Shown: positions 1-9,023 of the stretch, piece after piece
Position numbering within the stretch: the first letter of the stretch is position 1
Layout of the letters: each line of letters opens with the position of its first letter
Assembly (NCBI GenBank): GCA_910587295.1
Contig: CAJULP010000054.1
Coordinates: forward strand, 1-64,000
Length of the DNA stretch: 64,000 nucleotides
Direction: 5' to 3'
Source: an uncultured Lachnospiraceae bacterium
Lineage (GTDB): Bacteria; Bacillota; Clostridia; Lachnospirales; Lachnospiraceae
Position numbers and translations under genes: made by a program
Notes under the pieces: generated by a model
Told to the model about the DNA's origin: nothing
Seen by the model: only the letters and a program-made list of their open reading frames with translations
Databases searched by the model: none

Positions 1-10
1 GACATGGCAT
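1..10 (-). CDS. 5' end of a gene leaving the window
   Basis: On the minus strand an AAGGAGA ribosome binding site (14-20) is followed by ATG at 10-8, with a second ATG at 5-3. An extended -10 element lies upstream. Only the first codons are inside the window, so the product cannot be named. Confidence 0.5.
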
Positions 11-46
11 AAATCTCCTTGCTGTGTAATTGTTTTGTGCAATTCA

Positions 47-55
47 ATTATACCA
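47..55 (-). promoter_or_regulatory. Extended -10 promoter of the gene leaving at the left edge
   Basis: The minus strand reads TGGTATAAT, an extended -10 with a perfect TATAAT. The -35 position does not match consensus well, which is usual for extended -10 promoters. It sits about 40 nt ahead of the start codon at the left edge. Confidence 0.5.
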
Positions 56-231
56 TATGCAAGCGGTTTGTGCCTTTTTTAAGGGTTAAAGTATTCATTT
101 TTCAAGGTTCAACACACCAAAACGGTGTGGGAAGTTTGAGTTAGAAATTTAACCTTTCACTTAGATTTTTGACCATCGCCTGTTTCTGAAAAAACGCAAT
201 GCCGTCACTAAAATTTCCCGCCTCGATATCT

Positions 232-354
232 TTAAAAGAAATGAAAAGCACCGGATACCGTCATACTCATCATCAAAGTCTTGCCAAGCCTGCGGGGTCT
301 GGTGAACGATGTCACCTTGTTGTCTGTCTCATGAGTAAGCTCATACGGAATCCT
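232..354 (-). pseudogene. Relic of an AAA-ATPase-like (DUF1703-type) protein
   Basis: A short stop-bounded stretch reads KVTSFTRPRRLGKTLMMSM on the minus strand. This resembles the Walker A region of the AAA-ATPase-like/PD-(D/E)XK nuclease family, usually KVTLFTRPRRFGKTLNMSM. A TGA lies a few codons upstream and TAA follows within 15 codons, so only about 40 codons survive of a family normally near 500 residues. The rest of the first 382 bases shows no gene; one further open stretch (DIEAGNFSDGIAFF) between this relic and the left promoter was not recognised. The family call rests on this one motif. Confidence 0.45.
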
Positions 355-382
355 TCATTCATCCGCCTAAGCCTTTCAAGAA

Positions 383-2524
383 TCAAAAAGCCGCTTCCAT
401 CCCTTCAAAGTTAACCTTCCTCGTCTCACCGTTTTTCAGGCAGATCATTGTGGTACCGTATGCGCCTGTTTTTTCTTTATCCTCGTAAATAATCTCATGC
501 ACCGGAAATAATTCTTCCATGGTAAATACACAGGTATCCGACTCACGCCCCGGAAGGTCTGCGGTGATGACCTGGGAAATAAGAAGATACGGTTCCCTGC
601 TCCCATACTGTTTACGGCTTTGCATAGAAGCATAGACCACGATGGAATCCTCCGAATCCGGGTTGGTTCCTATACTATGGATTAGATCCATAGTTTCCCA
701 GCCGCTATAGCAGGTCATTGCCATCTGTCTTTGCACACCCATATGGTCATGCCCGATCAAAATAACCGCCTTAGCTATACTGCCATCCGAAAGCTTTTCC
801 TCTTTTCTTATGACCTGTGTCCTCGTACCGCCTGAACCCGGGTTATCCGGAAATCCGTAAGCACCAAGGGTCAAAGCCACCGGTCGGCGGAACAAACGGA
901 GCTTATCCACCCGGAATATCCCCCTCCCTACCGGGAAATCCGCAAGGTTGATTGCCTGGATCCAATGCTGCTCCGTCTCAAGGTTTCCATTAAAGAACTG
1001 CCTGCGGTACAAAATGCCATCCTTTTCCCCGCACCAGATGGTCAGATTTGCCCGGGAGGGCTCCTTTTGACCGGTGTCAAACAAAAGATACTGCTGGGAT
1101 TCGCAGATTTCCTCCACTTTCCCCACGCCGGGAAGCTCCTCACATTCTCCCACAGGCGTTGATTCCCACGGATATCTCGTATTATAGTTCAGCTTACTGT
1201 AATTCCACATGCCATGGATATCCTCGGCATGTTTGTATACCTTGCCGCTCCTTAAGATGGTCTCCCCGTTTGCCTCATGATTGGTAAAGCATAGGGCCGG
1301 ACCCGCAAGGGTCGTCTCCTTCACCTCTCCCTGCTTTAATCCCTCCCAGGTTCCGTTGTTTTCAACAGCCGTCCAAAATGGATGGTCCTCCGGCAGCTCA
1401 AGGCACAAAAACGCCTTCCCCAGCCATAACGGAGACTCCGCACAGGAATATCCCTGGACCAGCGGCGTAAACTGACCGTAAAACCCTAATGTGGGAACAC
1501 CTTCATACAAAAAATCATCCCTGGTCAAAAACTGCAAAAGTGAGCCCGACGCAATCCTTCTTGCCCTGCCCGGATCCGCCTTTGCATCATGCAAAAGAAA
1601 ATTGGCAGAAAGCGGCCCCGTTGCGCCGTTTCTATAGATACAGCTTCTCCCCCACATATTGGTATTTCCATCCCGGTCAAAAAAATCCGGGTAAGTTTTC
1701 ATTAACTGATTGGAACACTCCTCAAAACGTTTCGCAAGATACGGCTCATGTTCATACCCGTACCATTCATTCCAGATTGGTGCATAAATATTAAAGGCCC
1801 AGCAGGAATAATAATCGAAGCTCTGCCCATCCCGGTACCATCCATCCCCTACCGTATAATTTAAGATTGCCTGTGCATGATCCACCATGATTTCCCGGTC
1901 AATCGGATATCCTTCCATGTGCAGAAATGCCAGATCCAGCATGTTGAACATCCGCCAGTTCTGGGGAACCGTGTTTCCATGGGCAAAACTGGACAAAAGC
2001 GCCGCAATCCTGTCTTTTTCCTCTTTCGTATAGCTGTTCCAGACCTGCTCTTTACAGGCATTTAACCCAATCACCAATGCACAGCTTTCCACTGTCTGCT
2101 GAAAACACCGGAACGGGTCTTTAGATTCGGTAAGCTTCAGCATATCTTCATAACTTCCCACATAAATCTCGTCTTCCCTGGTACAGGCACGGAGAATATG
2201 CTTTTTATAATAATCACGCAGCCGGATTCCGCATACTTCAATATCCGGTTCATTTCTGATCATCACCGACGCAATGAAAAACGACCTGGTCAGCCCTTCA
2301 AATATCTCCGCCTTGCGCTCCGCCGCCTGCTGCTTTTCTGGTGCGTCCAGATGGGGGTAGGTCACCTTCGTTTCTTTCCGCGGCATCACCACCGGATCAT
2401 CCATACTTTTAATATTCCCAAAAATCCCTTTTAAAAGATACCGTCCGGCATCCAGCCAGTGTTTTCTCGTCATCCCTGTATAAGGGCTTATTGTATAATC
2501 GGGGTTTTCTACTTTAAATACCAT
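383..2524 (-). CDS. DUF2264 domain protein, probable carbohydrate-active enzyme
   Basis: The 713-residue product carries the DUF2264 N-terminal signature SPYTGMTRKHWLDAG followed by a long soluble region rich in aromatic residues (for example DGWYRDGQSFDYY). There is no signal peptide, so it should be cytoplasmic. The family has no firmly established activity; its members often sit beside sugar transporters and glycosidases and have an alpha/alpha-toroid-like predicted body, which suggests a glycoside hydrolase or lyase role (inference). An AAAGGAACAG ribosome binding site precedes the ATG. Genomic position, downstream of GH13, GH36 and a CUT1 transporter on the same strand, supports use of the same sugar, although an AlkZ-related gene and an IS relic intervene. 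Confidence 0.8.
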   Translation of the reverse strand: MVFKVENPDYTISPYTGMTRKHWLDAGRYLLKGIFGNIKSMDDPVVMPRKETKVTYPHLDAPEKQQAAERKAEIFEGLTRSFFIASVMIRNEPDIEVCGIRLRDYYKKHILRACTREDEIYVGSYEDMLKLTESKDPFRCFQQTVESCALVIGLNACKEQVWNSYTKEEKDRIAALLSSFAHGNTVPQNWRMFNMLDLAFLHMEGYPIDREIMVDHAQAILNYTVGDGWYRDGQSFDYYSCWAFNIYAPIWNEWYGYEHEPYLAKRFEECSNQLMKTYPDFFDRDGNTNMWGRSCIYRNGATGPLSANFLLHDAKADPGRARRIASGSLLQFLTRDDFLYEGVPTLGFYGQFTPLVQGYSCAESPLWLGKAFLCLELPEDHPFWTAVENNGTWEGLKQGEVKETTLAGPALCFTNHEANGETILRSGKVYKHAEDIHGMWNYSKLNYNTRYPWESTPVGECEELPGVGKVEEICESQQYLLFDTGQKEPSRANLTIWCGEKDGILYRRQFFNGNLETEQHWIQAINLADFPVGRGIFRVDKLRLFRRPVALTLGAYGFPDNPGSGGTRTQVIRKEEKLSDGSIAKAVILIGHDHMGVQRQMAMTCYSGWETMDLIHSIGTNPDSEDSIVVYASMQSRKQYGSREPYLLISQVITADLPGRESDTCVFTMEELFPVHEIIYEDKEKTGAYGTTMICLKNGETRKVNFEGMEAAF

Positions 2525-2580
2525 AACTGTTCCTTTCTATGTAAAAGCTTTACCTTTATGCTACCCCATTTGCCTCTACA

Positions 2581-2793
2581 TTACAATATCTTATCCTCAA
2601 AATATTCCATCTCCTCATTATCCTCATCCGTGTAGGTGTAATGGACGTACCCACTTTTATTTATAAAATCCTGAAGCCACTCCTGATCTCTGCCTTCCGG
2701 AATATAAAAAGAATCTAACTCATCCCGGAGTCCCGGAGTGCGGAGGGCTGGATGCGGATACATACCCGGGGATGCCTGCGGCTTCATATACAT
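2581..2793 (-). pseudogene. Unrecognised acidic reading frame, probably a gene fragment
   Basis: An open frame of 70 codons overlaps the 3' end of the transposase relic in another frame. The last 45 residues are acidic and look protein-like, ending in DEDNEEMEYFEDKIL, while the first 25 (PHPALRTPGLRDE) fall in GC-rich palindromic DNA. No ribosome binding site supports the ATG. It may be the tail of a gene truncated by the insertion, or the C-terminal end of a frame-shifted fusion. I do not recognise the family. Confidence 0.25.
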
Positions 2794-3133
2794 TGACTTC
2801 CCTTACCTGCCCCGTAAAGCGCAGGTTGCCCCATAAAAATACAGCTCTCGCCGTTATGCTCTTTACTATCTTTACTATCTGTGCCGGGCAATAATTCGGT
2901 GCTGACTGAACCAAAAAATGTACATGGTCTTTATCCGCACCTATCTCCAAAAAAATAAGTTCATATCTTTTGCTTATCTCTATACAGGTCTCTTTTATTA
3001 TTTTTTCTACCTCATCGCTTATTACTACTCTCCGATACTTCGTCGGTAATACAAACTGATACATCAGCTTTGATACATTGTGTGATTTGTGTATAACTTC
3101 ACTCAATCTACACTTCTCCTTTTTTCTTTGCAT
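2720..3133 (-). pseudogene. Decayed IS200/IS605-family transposase (TnpA, Y1 type)
   Basis: Residues 1-98 match the IS200-like TnpA fold: KYRRVVISDEVEKIIKE, then DKDHVHFLVQS with the HUH metal-binding pair (H-V-H), then QIVKIVKSITARAVF. After that point the expected segment with the aromatic WxxGYFV block and the catalytic tyrosine helix is missing; it is replaced by LWGNLRFTGQVREV and a GC-rich palindromic tail. The element is therefore probably inactive. The ATG directly follows the TAA of the AlkZ-related gene, showing where the element entered. No accessory tnpB is present and neither element end could be fixed. Confidence 0.7.
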
Positions 3134-3904
3134 TTACATTGTATTTGGTTCTTTCCCAATCAGGCGGATAATATCCTGGCTTTGCGCGTCCGGGTAAAGC
3201 TCCCTCACACGGTTTATCTGCCGTTCCCAGGATTTCTTCGGATCCTCAGAATATGCTGCGGTCACCCTGTCATACCCCCATATGCTCTCCGGCGGCAAAA
3301 GGATAGACACCGACATTCCATACTCGCTGCCCCGCTTGCTTTTCCTTTGCCTGAAACCGGCGATCACAAGATAAGTTTCCATCTGAAGCTGGGTAATGAT
3401 CCCCGGAAAGTTCTTGTCTCCCCCATTGCCAAAACCCGCCTGCTTTTTAAGATCCGATGAGAGAATCTGTGTTTCTTTAAACATACTGCTGCCGTCTTCA
3501 TTCTCACTGATAAAAAAGTCCATGATCTTTTTCTCACGCCGGCTCGCCCTGCCATCCTCCCAGCGGGCATCAAAATCATAACCGCAGCGTCGGCTGTTTA
3601 CAAAATATGGCAGCCATTCCAGACTGATGAATCCTGCCCTCTTGCCAAAAAACTTCCCATAGGCAACCTCATGGCGCTCAGCAATAATCTTGCGCCATTC
3701 CCAGGGATCCTGTTCCAGGTCTCCTGTCCACCAAAAATCCGGCGATACATGCTCCTCCGCCGAAAATCCCTTCACTTCATTGGCAAAAAACGGCAGAAAC
3801 CCTATTTCCTTTATCCAATTGACAAGTTCCTTCCATGTGCGGATCCTGCATGGGTCATCCCAGGACATCCCGCGCATGATCCATTCCCCGTTTTTATTCT
3901 CCAT
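3134..3904 (-). CDS. AlkZ-related protein
   Basis: The 256-residue soluble protein belongs to a group found in gut Clostridia and usually named AlkZ-related. Recognisable blocks are RTWKELVNWIKEIGFLPFF near the N-terminus, WWTGDLEQDPWEWR, YGKFFGKRAGFISLEWLP and the C-terminal RVRELYPDA. AlkZ-type proteins are winged-helix DNA glycosylases acting on alkylated bases or crosslinks; whether this branch keeps that activity is not established. A GGGAG site precedes the ATG, and a near-consensus promoter stands about 65 nt upstream. It is unrelated in function to the flanking sugar genes, and the IS relic begins immediately after its stop codon. Confidence 0.65.
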   Translation of the reverse strand: MENKNGEWIMRGMSWDDPCRIRTWKELVNWIKEIGFLPFFANEVKGFSAEEHVSPDFWWTGDLEQDPWEWRKIIAERHEVAYGKFFGKRAGFISLEWLPYFVNSRRCGYDFDARWEDGRASRREKKIMDFFISENEDGSSMFKETQILSSDLKKQAGFGNGGDKNFPGIITQLQMETYLVIAGFRQRKSKRGSEYGMSVSILLPPESIWGYDRVTAAYSEDPKKSWERQINRVRELYPDAQSQDIIRLIGKEPNTM

Positions 3905-3967
3905 ACGGCAGCTTCTCCCTTATTATTCTCTAATTTTCCTGTCCTGCTAAATATCCCTTTTTTCTTA

Positions 3968-3996
3968 ATTATACTGGTTATTTCCTCAAGGCGCAA
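3968..3996 (-). promoter_or_regulatory. Sigma-A promoter of the AlkZ-related gene
   Basis: TTGCGC, a 17-nt spacer and a perfect TATAAT on the minus strand. The predicted start is about 60 nt upstream of the AlkZ-related ATG and downstream of the terminator that ends the GH13 transcript. Confidence 0.65.
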
Positions 3997-4080
3997 GCGG
4001 TCACTTTCTTTGCGTCCTGCCCGTAACTCTCATAAGTAAGTATCTCAATGCAATGCATAAATCATATCCGTATCCACACG

Positions 4081-4119
4081 AAAAAGGACTTCCGGCCTCA
4101 TCAACCAAAAGCCCTTTTT
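4081..4119 (-). terminator. Intrinsic terminator after the GH13 gene
   Basis: A hairpin with arms AAAAAGG.CTT..GG and CC..AAG.CCTTTTT ends in a T run and follows the GH13 stop codon by a few bases. It separates the glycosidase transcript from the AlkZ-related promoter. Confidence 0.65.
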
Positions 4120-4126
4120 ATTCCAT

Positions 4127-5797
4127 TTAATTCTCCGCAAACAGCACCAGCGCCTGATAAGGCTGTAAGCAGAGACATCCTGCCTTCTGGCTGACACTGT
4201 CATAGTTATTCAAAAGCACTTTGCCGTCATAGCACTCTTTGGTAGACACACATTCATCCGATATATTTACCAATACCTGAAGCTTTTGTCCATCCATACG
4301 CCTCATAAAACACCACAAATGATCCGATTCCGCCTCAAGTACCGTAAAGCCGCCATATATCCAGTTTTTCTTGTAAAGGCAGTTTTTCCGAAGAGCGATC
4401 ACCTTCTGGTAAAAGGCAAGCAGCGATTTAGGATCCTGCTTTTGCCTCTCCACATTGACCTTGGTAAAATCGGGATTTAACGGAAACCATGGCTTTACAT
4501 CGGAAAAACCGGCATACCCACCGTCATCCCACTGCATCGGCGTGCGGGCGTTTTCCCTGCTGGTGCGGTTTATTTCATAAAGCGCCTGCTCTTTTGTCAT
4601 TCCTTTAGCCAAAAGCCCCTCATAATTATTGTGGGTTGCAAGGTCCACGTAATCCTCAATGTGCTCTCTTGCATAATCTGACATTCCAATCTCCTGGCCC
4701 TGGTAGACCATAGGAATCCCTGAAAGGAAGAAATACAGTACCGGCAGCATGGACAAACTGTAAAAATTCTGCTTTTCCTTCGGCAGATAACGGTCAGGGA
4801 TCCGGATCATATCATGGTTTTCCAGATAATTACAGAAAAACCCTTTCCCCTCCATTTTCTTCTGCCTCTCAAAAACACGATCCCGGATGTCGATCAGCAT
4901 TTGCCGTTCTTTCCCTTTCCACTTTTCATCCATGCAATTATGAAAACAGTGGCAGAAATCAAATACCGTGCTGTAATATCCGTCCTCCCCGATATACGCT
5001 TCCATGCGCTCTTCCGGAATATCATCCACCTCCGCTAATGTATAGCAGCCATACCGGTCAAAGGTTCTCTCTTTCAGTTCCTTCAGGTAATCTTCAATCC
5101 CCTCTACATTCCGGAAATACTCCATACCGGAGCTCAGCCCGTCCACTCCGTCTGACGGAAGGTTCCCGCCGGATAAATCCTTTTTAATATGGGCAATTGC
5201 ATCAATCCTAAATCCCCCAATCCCCATCTTAAGCCATCCGTTTATCATATCATAAAGGGATTCCCGCAATTTCGGGTTCTCCCAATTAAGATCAGGCTGC
5301 CCTACGGTAAAAAGATGCAGGTAGTAATACTCGCTTCCCCCAATCTTCTCCCATGCGCTGCCGCCAAATAAAGAGCGCCAGTTGTTAGGGGGCTGGCCAT
5401 TTTTTCCTTTCCGCAGGATATAATACTTTCCAAATTCCCCCTCAGGGTCTTTGCACGCTTCTTGAAACCATGGATGTTCACTGGATGTATGATTGATCAC
5501 CAAGTCCATAATGACCACGATTCCCCGTTTTTTTGCCTCATCAATCAGCCTTTTTAAGTCATCGTTCGTACCAAACATAGGGTCTATCTGTGTGTAATCA
5601 GAAATATCGTATCCGTTATCCATCATGGGCGAACGGTAGACCGGACAGACCCAGAGCATACTGACTCCAAGATCTGAAAGATAATCCAGCCTCTTAATGA
5701 TTCCGGGGATATCCCCTATCCCGTCTGCATTACTGTCCTGAAAACTTTTCGGATATATCTGGTATCCGATCAGGTCATGCCACCACTTCTCTTTCAT
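4127..5797 (-). CDS. GH13 alpha-glucosidase (oligo-1,6-glucosidase type)
   Basis: The 556-residue cytoplasmic enzyme has the GH13_31 layout: (beta/alpha)8 barrel motifs DLVINHTS near residue 98-105, GGFRIDAIAHI with nucleophile Asp199, TLAEVDD with acid/base Glu256, and ENHDMIR with Asp329. It hydrolyses terminal alpha-glucosidic bonds of short oligosaccharides. The residue after the nucleophile is Ala200; in characterised relatives Ala goes with alpha-1,4 preference and Val with alpha-1,6. An upstream in-frame GTG is rejected because the GGGGG-type site is placed for this ATG. It follows the GH36 gene by 32 nt, so the two are co-transcribed and may together degrade oligosaccharides containing galactose and glucose. 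Confidence 0.9.
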   Translation of the reverse strand: MKEKWWHDLIGYQIYPKSFQDSNADGIGDIPGIIKRLDYLSDLGVSMLWVCPVYRSPMMDNGYDISDYTQIDPMFGTNDDLKRLIDEAKKRGIVVIMDLVINHTSSEHPWFQEACKDPEGEFGKYYILRKGKNGQPPNNWRSLFGGSAWEKIGGSEYYYLHLFTVGQPDLNWENPKLRESLYDMINGWLKMGIGGFRIDAIAHIKKDLSGGNLPSDGVDGLSSGMEYFRNVEGIEDYLKELKERTFDRYGCYTLAEVDDIPEERMEAYIGEDGYYSTVFDFCHCFHNCMDEKWKGKERQMLIDIRDRVFERQKKMEGKGFFCNYLENHDMIRIPDRYLPKEKQNFYSLSMLPVLYFFLSGIPMVYQGQEIGMSDYAREHIEDYVDLATHNNYEGLLAKGMTKEQALYEINRTSRENARTPMQWDDGGYAGFSDVKPWFPLNPDFTKVNVERQKQDPKSLLAFYQKVIALRKNCLYKKNWIYGGFTVLEAESDHLWCFMRRMDGQKLQVLVNISDECVSTKECYDGKVLLNNYDSVSQKAGCLCLQPYQALVLFAEN

Positions 5798-5829
5798 ATT
5801 ACTTATCACCCCCTATTTTATTATCACGG

Positions 5830-8019
5830 TCAAACCGCATCCCACGTAATAAGGATGCTCTCATACTCCCTAAGGATCCTGCCCAGCGTCAATCCTCCGT
5901 TCATCCACGTCCTGCCGCTGTGGATTTTCCCATTGGCGGAACAGATATAATTCTTTTCCGGGTCAAGCCCTTTCACGATCGTATGCACGGGAAGCGGATT
6001 TCCTTCCGCCGAAGTCATGACCAGCGTCTGCAGAGCATGTTCTTTTTCCCGATCCACAAACTCCCATGCACAAAATCTTTCCTCCGGCCCTGCAAGACGG
6101 TAATAATCCCCCTCATGGGTCAGGGAATAATATCTGTGAAAATCAGCAATCTGTTCTTTCACCAGATCCTGTTCTTCCTTCGTCACCTTGTTCAAATCCA
6201 GCTCATAGCCAAAACTTCCTGAAAGGGCCACATGTCCTCTCGTCCTAAAGAATGTCTCCCTGCCTGTCTGGTGGTTTGGCGTTGCGGAAACGTGGGCGCC
6301 CATGGCGCTTACCGGATAGAAAAATGATGTTCCGTACTGGATACTGAGACGGTTTACCGCATCGGTATTGTCACTGCACCAGATCTGCGGTGAATAGTAA
6401 AGCATTGCCGCATCAAACCGGCCTCCCCCTCCGCTGCATCCTTCCAGCAGGATATCCGGAAACCTTGCAAGGAATTTTTCCAAAAGGTCATACACCCCAA
6501 GGATGAACCGATGGTATACTTCCCCTCTTCTTTTTCCTGTATACACATGGCTGTAAATGTCGCAAAGGCTGCGGTTCATATCCCATTTTACATAATCAAT
6601 GGGTGCATTGGCAAGGATATCCGTAAGCCGTTCTAAAAGATATTCCCGCACATCCTCCCGGCTCATATCAAGCACAAGCTGATTTCTGGCACGGTTAGGC
6701 TCCCTTCCCGGTATCCGCAGTGCCCAGTCAGGATGCTGCCGGTACAGATCACTGTCCTCCGAGATCATTTCTGGTTCGAACCAAATCCCGAAGCACATCC
6801 CCATGGCATGGATTTTTTCCCCTAACTGTTTTAAGCTGCCGCCAAGCTTTTTCTCGTTCACGTACCAGTCCCCAAGGCCGCTGTTGTCATCATCCCGCTT
6901 GCCAAACCAGCCGTCATCCAACACCAGCATTTCTATTCCCAGTTCCGAAGCCTGTCTGGCAATCTTTAAAAGTTTTTCTTCATTAAAATCAAAATAAGTG
7001 GCTTCCCAGTTATTTAAAAGCACCGGACGTTTTTGCCTGCAGTATTTTCCCCTGCACATGTGCTCTTTTAAGATCCTGTGATACTGGCGGGATAGTTTGG
7101 TAAAGCCTTCATCCGAATAGCTTAAAATGACCTGGGGCGTGTCAAAGGCTTCCCCTTCATTTAAACAGAAGGAAAACTGCTCCGGATGGATCCCCATCAA
7201 CACCCTGATCTGCCCCCTCTGATCCTTCTGAGCCGAGGCAATAAAATTGCTGCTGTATACCAGACACTCACCATAACATTCCCCGTGGTCCTCCGTTGTT
7301 CCCGGTGTGCACAAAATCACTGCCGGGTTATATTGATGGCTGGATGTTCCCCGGATACTTCCCACTTCCAGTTTCGTCCGCCCCACTTTATTTCTCTCAA
7401 GGCTCCGCTCCATGGCATGCCTGCCGGGAAATGTAATCAATTCATATTCCCCGTACTGAAAATCCAGACAGCCGGATAGACATTTGGAAAGAACTACCGG
7501 GCTTTTCCCATGGTTTTCTATCCGGACCGCTTTAGTGATAACATTTTTTTCTTCAAAAATCCCATAGTACAAATATGCCCTGACTTCAGATGCCCTCTCC
7601 TTCATCCTGATTATAAGGGTCTGCCCGGTCTCCTCATTTGTGTCAAACAAAGAAGGCATTCCCGGTACTTGATAAGAATAAGGTAAGATCTCATAGCCCT
7701 CAAAGCGGAAGTCCGCCGCCATGCTGCCGTCACTGTGCAAAAGCTCAACACATCCGCCCCGGTAATCCCCTACGCCGCTTGAAGGTAACTCCTGGGGCAG
7801 GCAGTCCAAAGAATATGTCCTGTCCATCACCGCTTCTGCCGGGTTTCCCGAAAATCCCACATCCGCCTGAAAAATCAGATCAGACAAGTTTTCTTCGCCG
7901 ATCCGCTTTCCATAATAAGTATGCAAAAGCACACCGTGCCGATCCGCATACATCTGATAGGTACTGTCTTTCGTCTGTAAAAGAAACAATCTCCCATCCT
8001 CACCTGTCCATATCGCCAT
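5830..8019 (-). CDS. GH36 alpha-galactosidase
   Basis: The 729-residue protein has full GH36 length and order: beta-sandwich N-terminal domain, barrel with LVLDDGWFG, then YVKWDMNR carrying the nucleophile Asp480 and CSDNTDAVNR carrying the acid/base Asp550, and a C-terminal beta domain. It removes terminal alpha-1,6-galactose from melibiose, raffinose and similar sugars. There is no signal peptide, so substrates must be imported, which fits the CUT1 transporter upstream. The start is chosen at the ATG behind AGAAAGGAATGTAATT; an in-frame TTG seven codons earlier lacks a site. A strong hairpin separates it from the transporter genes. Confidence 0.93.
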   Translation of the reverse strand: MAIWTGEDGRLFLLQTKDSTYQMYADRHGVLLHTYYGKRIGEENLSDLIFQADVGFSGNPAEAVMDRTYSLDCLPQELPSSGVGDYRGGCVELLHSDGSMAADFRFEGYEILPYSYQVPGMPSLFDTNEETGQTLIIRMKERASEVRAYLYYGIFEEKNVITKAVRIENHGKSPVVLSKCLSGCLDFQYGEYELITFPGRHAMERSLERNKVGRTKLEVGSIRGTSSHQYNPAVILCTPGTTEDHGECYGECLVYSSNFIASAQKDQRGQIRVLMGIHPEQFSFCLNEGEAFDTPQVILSYSDEGFTKLSRQYHRILKEHMCRGKYCRQKRPVLLNNWEATYFDFNEEKLLKIARQASELGIEMLVLDDGWFGKRDDDNSGLGDWYVNEKKLGGSLKQLGEKIHAMGMCFGIWFEPEMISEDSDLYRQHPDWALRIPGREPNRARNQLVLDMSREDVREYLLERLTDILANAPIDYVKWDMNRSLCDIYSHVYTGKRRGEVYHRFILGVYDLLEKFLARFPDILLEGCSGGGGRFDAAMLYYSPQIWCSDNTDAVNRLSIQYGTSFFYPVSAMGAHVSATPNHQTGRETFFRTRGHVALSGSFGYELDLNKVTKEEQDLVKEQIADFHRYYSLTHEGDYYRLAGPEERFCAWEFVDREKEHALQTLVMTSAEGNPLPVHTIVKGLDPEKNYICSANGKIHSGRTWMNGGLTLGRILREYESILITWDAV

Positions 8020-8076
8020 AATTACATTCCTTTCTAACAAACGCTGTCACGCTTCGCGAGCCAGCTTATTGTAAAA

Positions 8077-8102
8077 AAAGTGCCGCCTTGCGGCGGCACT
8101 TT
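8077..8102 (-). terminator. Perfect hairpin terminator between permease and GH36 genes
   Basis: An 11-bp perfect stem (AAAGTGCCGCC with GGCGGCACTTT) and a 4-nt loop, followed on the minus strand by a run of seven T. It lies after the permease stop codon and about 60 nt before the GH36 start. No convincing separate GH36 promoter is visible, so partial read-through is likely. Confidence 0.85.
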
Positions 8103-8127
8103 GACTTTCAATAAAAGATAACTGCCT

Positions 8128-9009
8128 TTACTCTTTTACCGCACCAATTACCATGCCGGATACAAAATATTTCTGTAAGAACGGATAAATGATAAGCAGC
8201 GGAATCGTGGAAACCACAATCTTAGTCGCATTAAATGTACGGTTATTCATAGATGCCATCTGCTTTAACTGTTCCGCATCTGTCACCTGGGTGATATCAA
8301 CCGTCAACTGCTGGATGTAAGTCTGCAGCGGATACATTGCCGACTTGCTCATATAGATCAAACCTGAAAAATAGTCATTCCAGTGATTTACGATCGAGAA
8401 AAGCGCCACCGTTGCCAATGCAGGAAGGGAAACCGGCAGATAAATCTGCACCAGAATCTGGATCGGGCTTGCACCGTCGATCCGCGCCGCCTCGTCCAAA
8501 GACTCCGGAACCCCTTTAAAAAAGTTGATCAGCAAAATAACGTTAAATACAGGCACCGCACCCGGAAGTACCAATGACCAGATGGTATTGGTCAGGTGAA
8601 GGTTGCTCACTACCATAAACAGCGGAATGATACCGCCGGAAAACAGCATGGCAAAGATTACAAATTTAATATATACTTCACGGGCAGGGAACCGCAGCTT
8701 GCTCTTTGACAGCGGGTACGCCATGCTCACGGTAAAGAACATATTGATCAAAAGTCCAAGCGCCACCCTTCCTATGGAGATCAGGAAAGACCTCCAGAAC
8801 TGTGCATCCTCAAGCAGCTTCTTATAAGTAACCACCGTAAAGTCTTTCGGCCAGAAACCTACCTCATTCGCAGCCACCGCATCGCTTCCGCTGAAGGAAA
8901 TAGCGATCATGTTGATCAAAGGAAGGAGACAGCTTAAAGTAAGGATAATGACCACTGTCCATATAATCACTCTTGAAATCAGTCTTTTCACATTTACTTT
9001 CTTTTTCAT
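8128..9009 (-). CDS. Sugar ABC transporter permease, CUT1 family (LplC/YtcP-like)
   Basis: The 293-residue inner-membrane protein has six predicted membrane segments, beginning at residues 13-35, and the EAA loop EAARIDGASPIQILVQIYLP that docks the ATPase. The C-terminus ends FVSGMVIGAVKE, typical of the LplC/YtcP branch. With the preceding permease it forms the translocation channel for an oligosaccharide. No MsmK/UgpC-type ATPase gene is present nearby; CUT1 systems of this type commonly use a shared ATPase encoded elsewhere (known for the family, not shown here). It starts 14 nt after the previous permease and is followed by a strong terminator. Confidence 0.9.
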   Translation of the reverse strand: MKKKVNVKRLISRVIIWTVVIILTLSCLLPLINMIAISFSGSDAVAANEVGFWPKDFTVVTYKKLLEDAQFWRSFLISIGRVALGLLINMFFTVSMAYPLSKSKLRFPAREVYIKFVIFAMLFSGGIIPLFMVVSNLHLTNTIWSLVLPGAVPVFNVILLINFFKGVPESLDEAARIDGASPIQILVQIYLPVSLPALATVALFSIVNHWNDYFSGLIYMSKSAMYPLQTYIQQLTVDITQVTDAEQLKQMASMNNRTFNATKIVVSTIPLLIIYPFLQKYFVSGMVIGAVKE

Positions 9010-9023
9010 GATGCCGACCCTCC

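Noticed and set aside
3811..3996. 61-codon frame on the minus strand starting near the AlkZ-related promoter
   Set aside because: It overlaps the promoter and the start of the AlkZ-related gene in another frame, has no ribosome binding site and no protein-like pattern.
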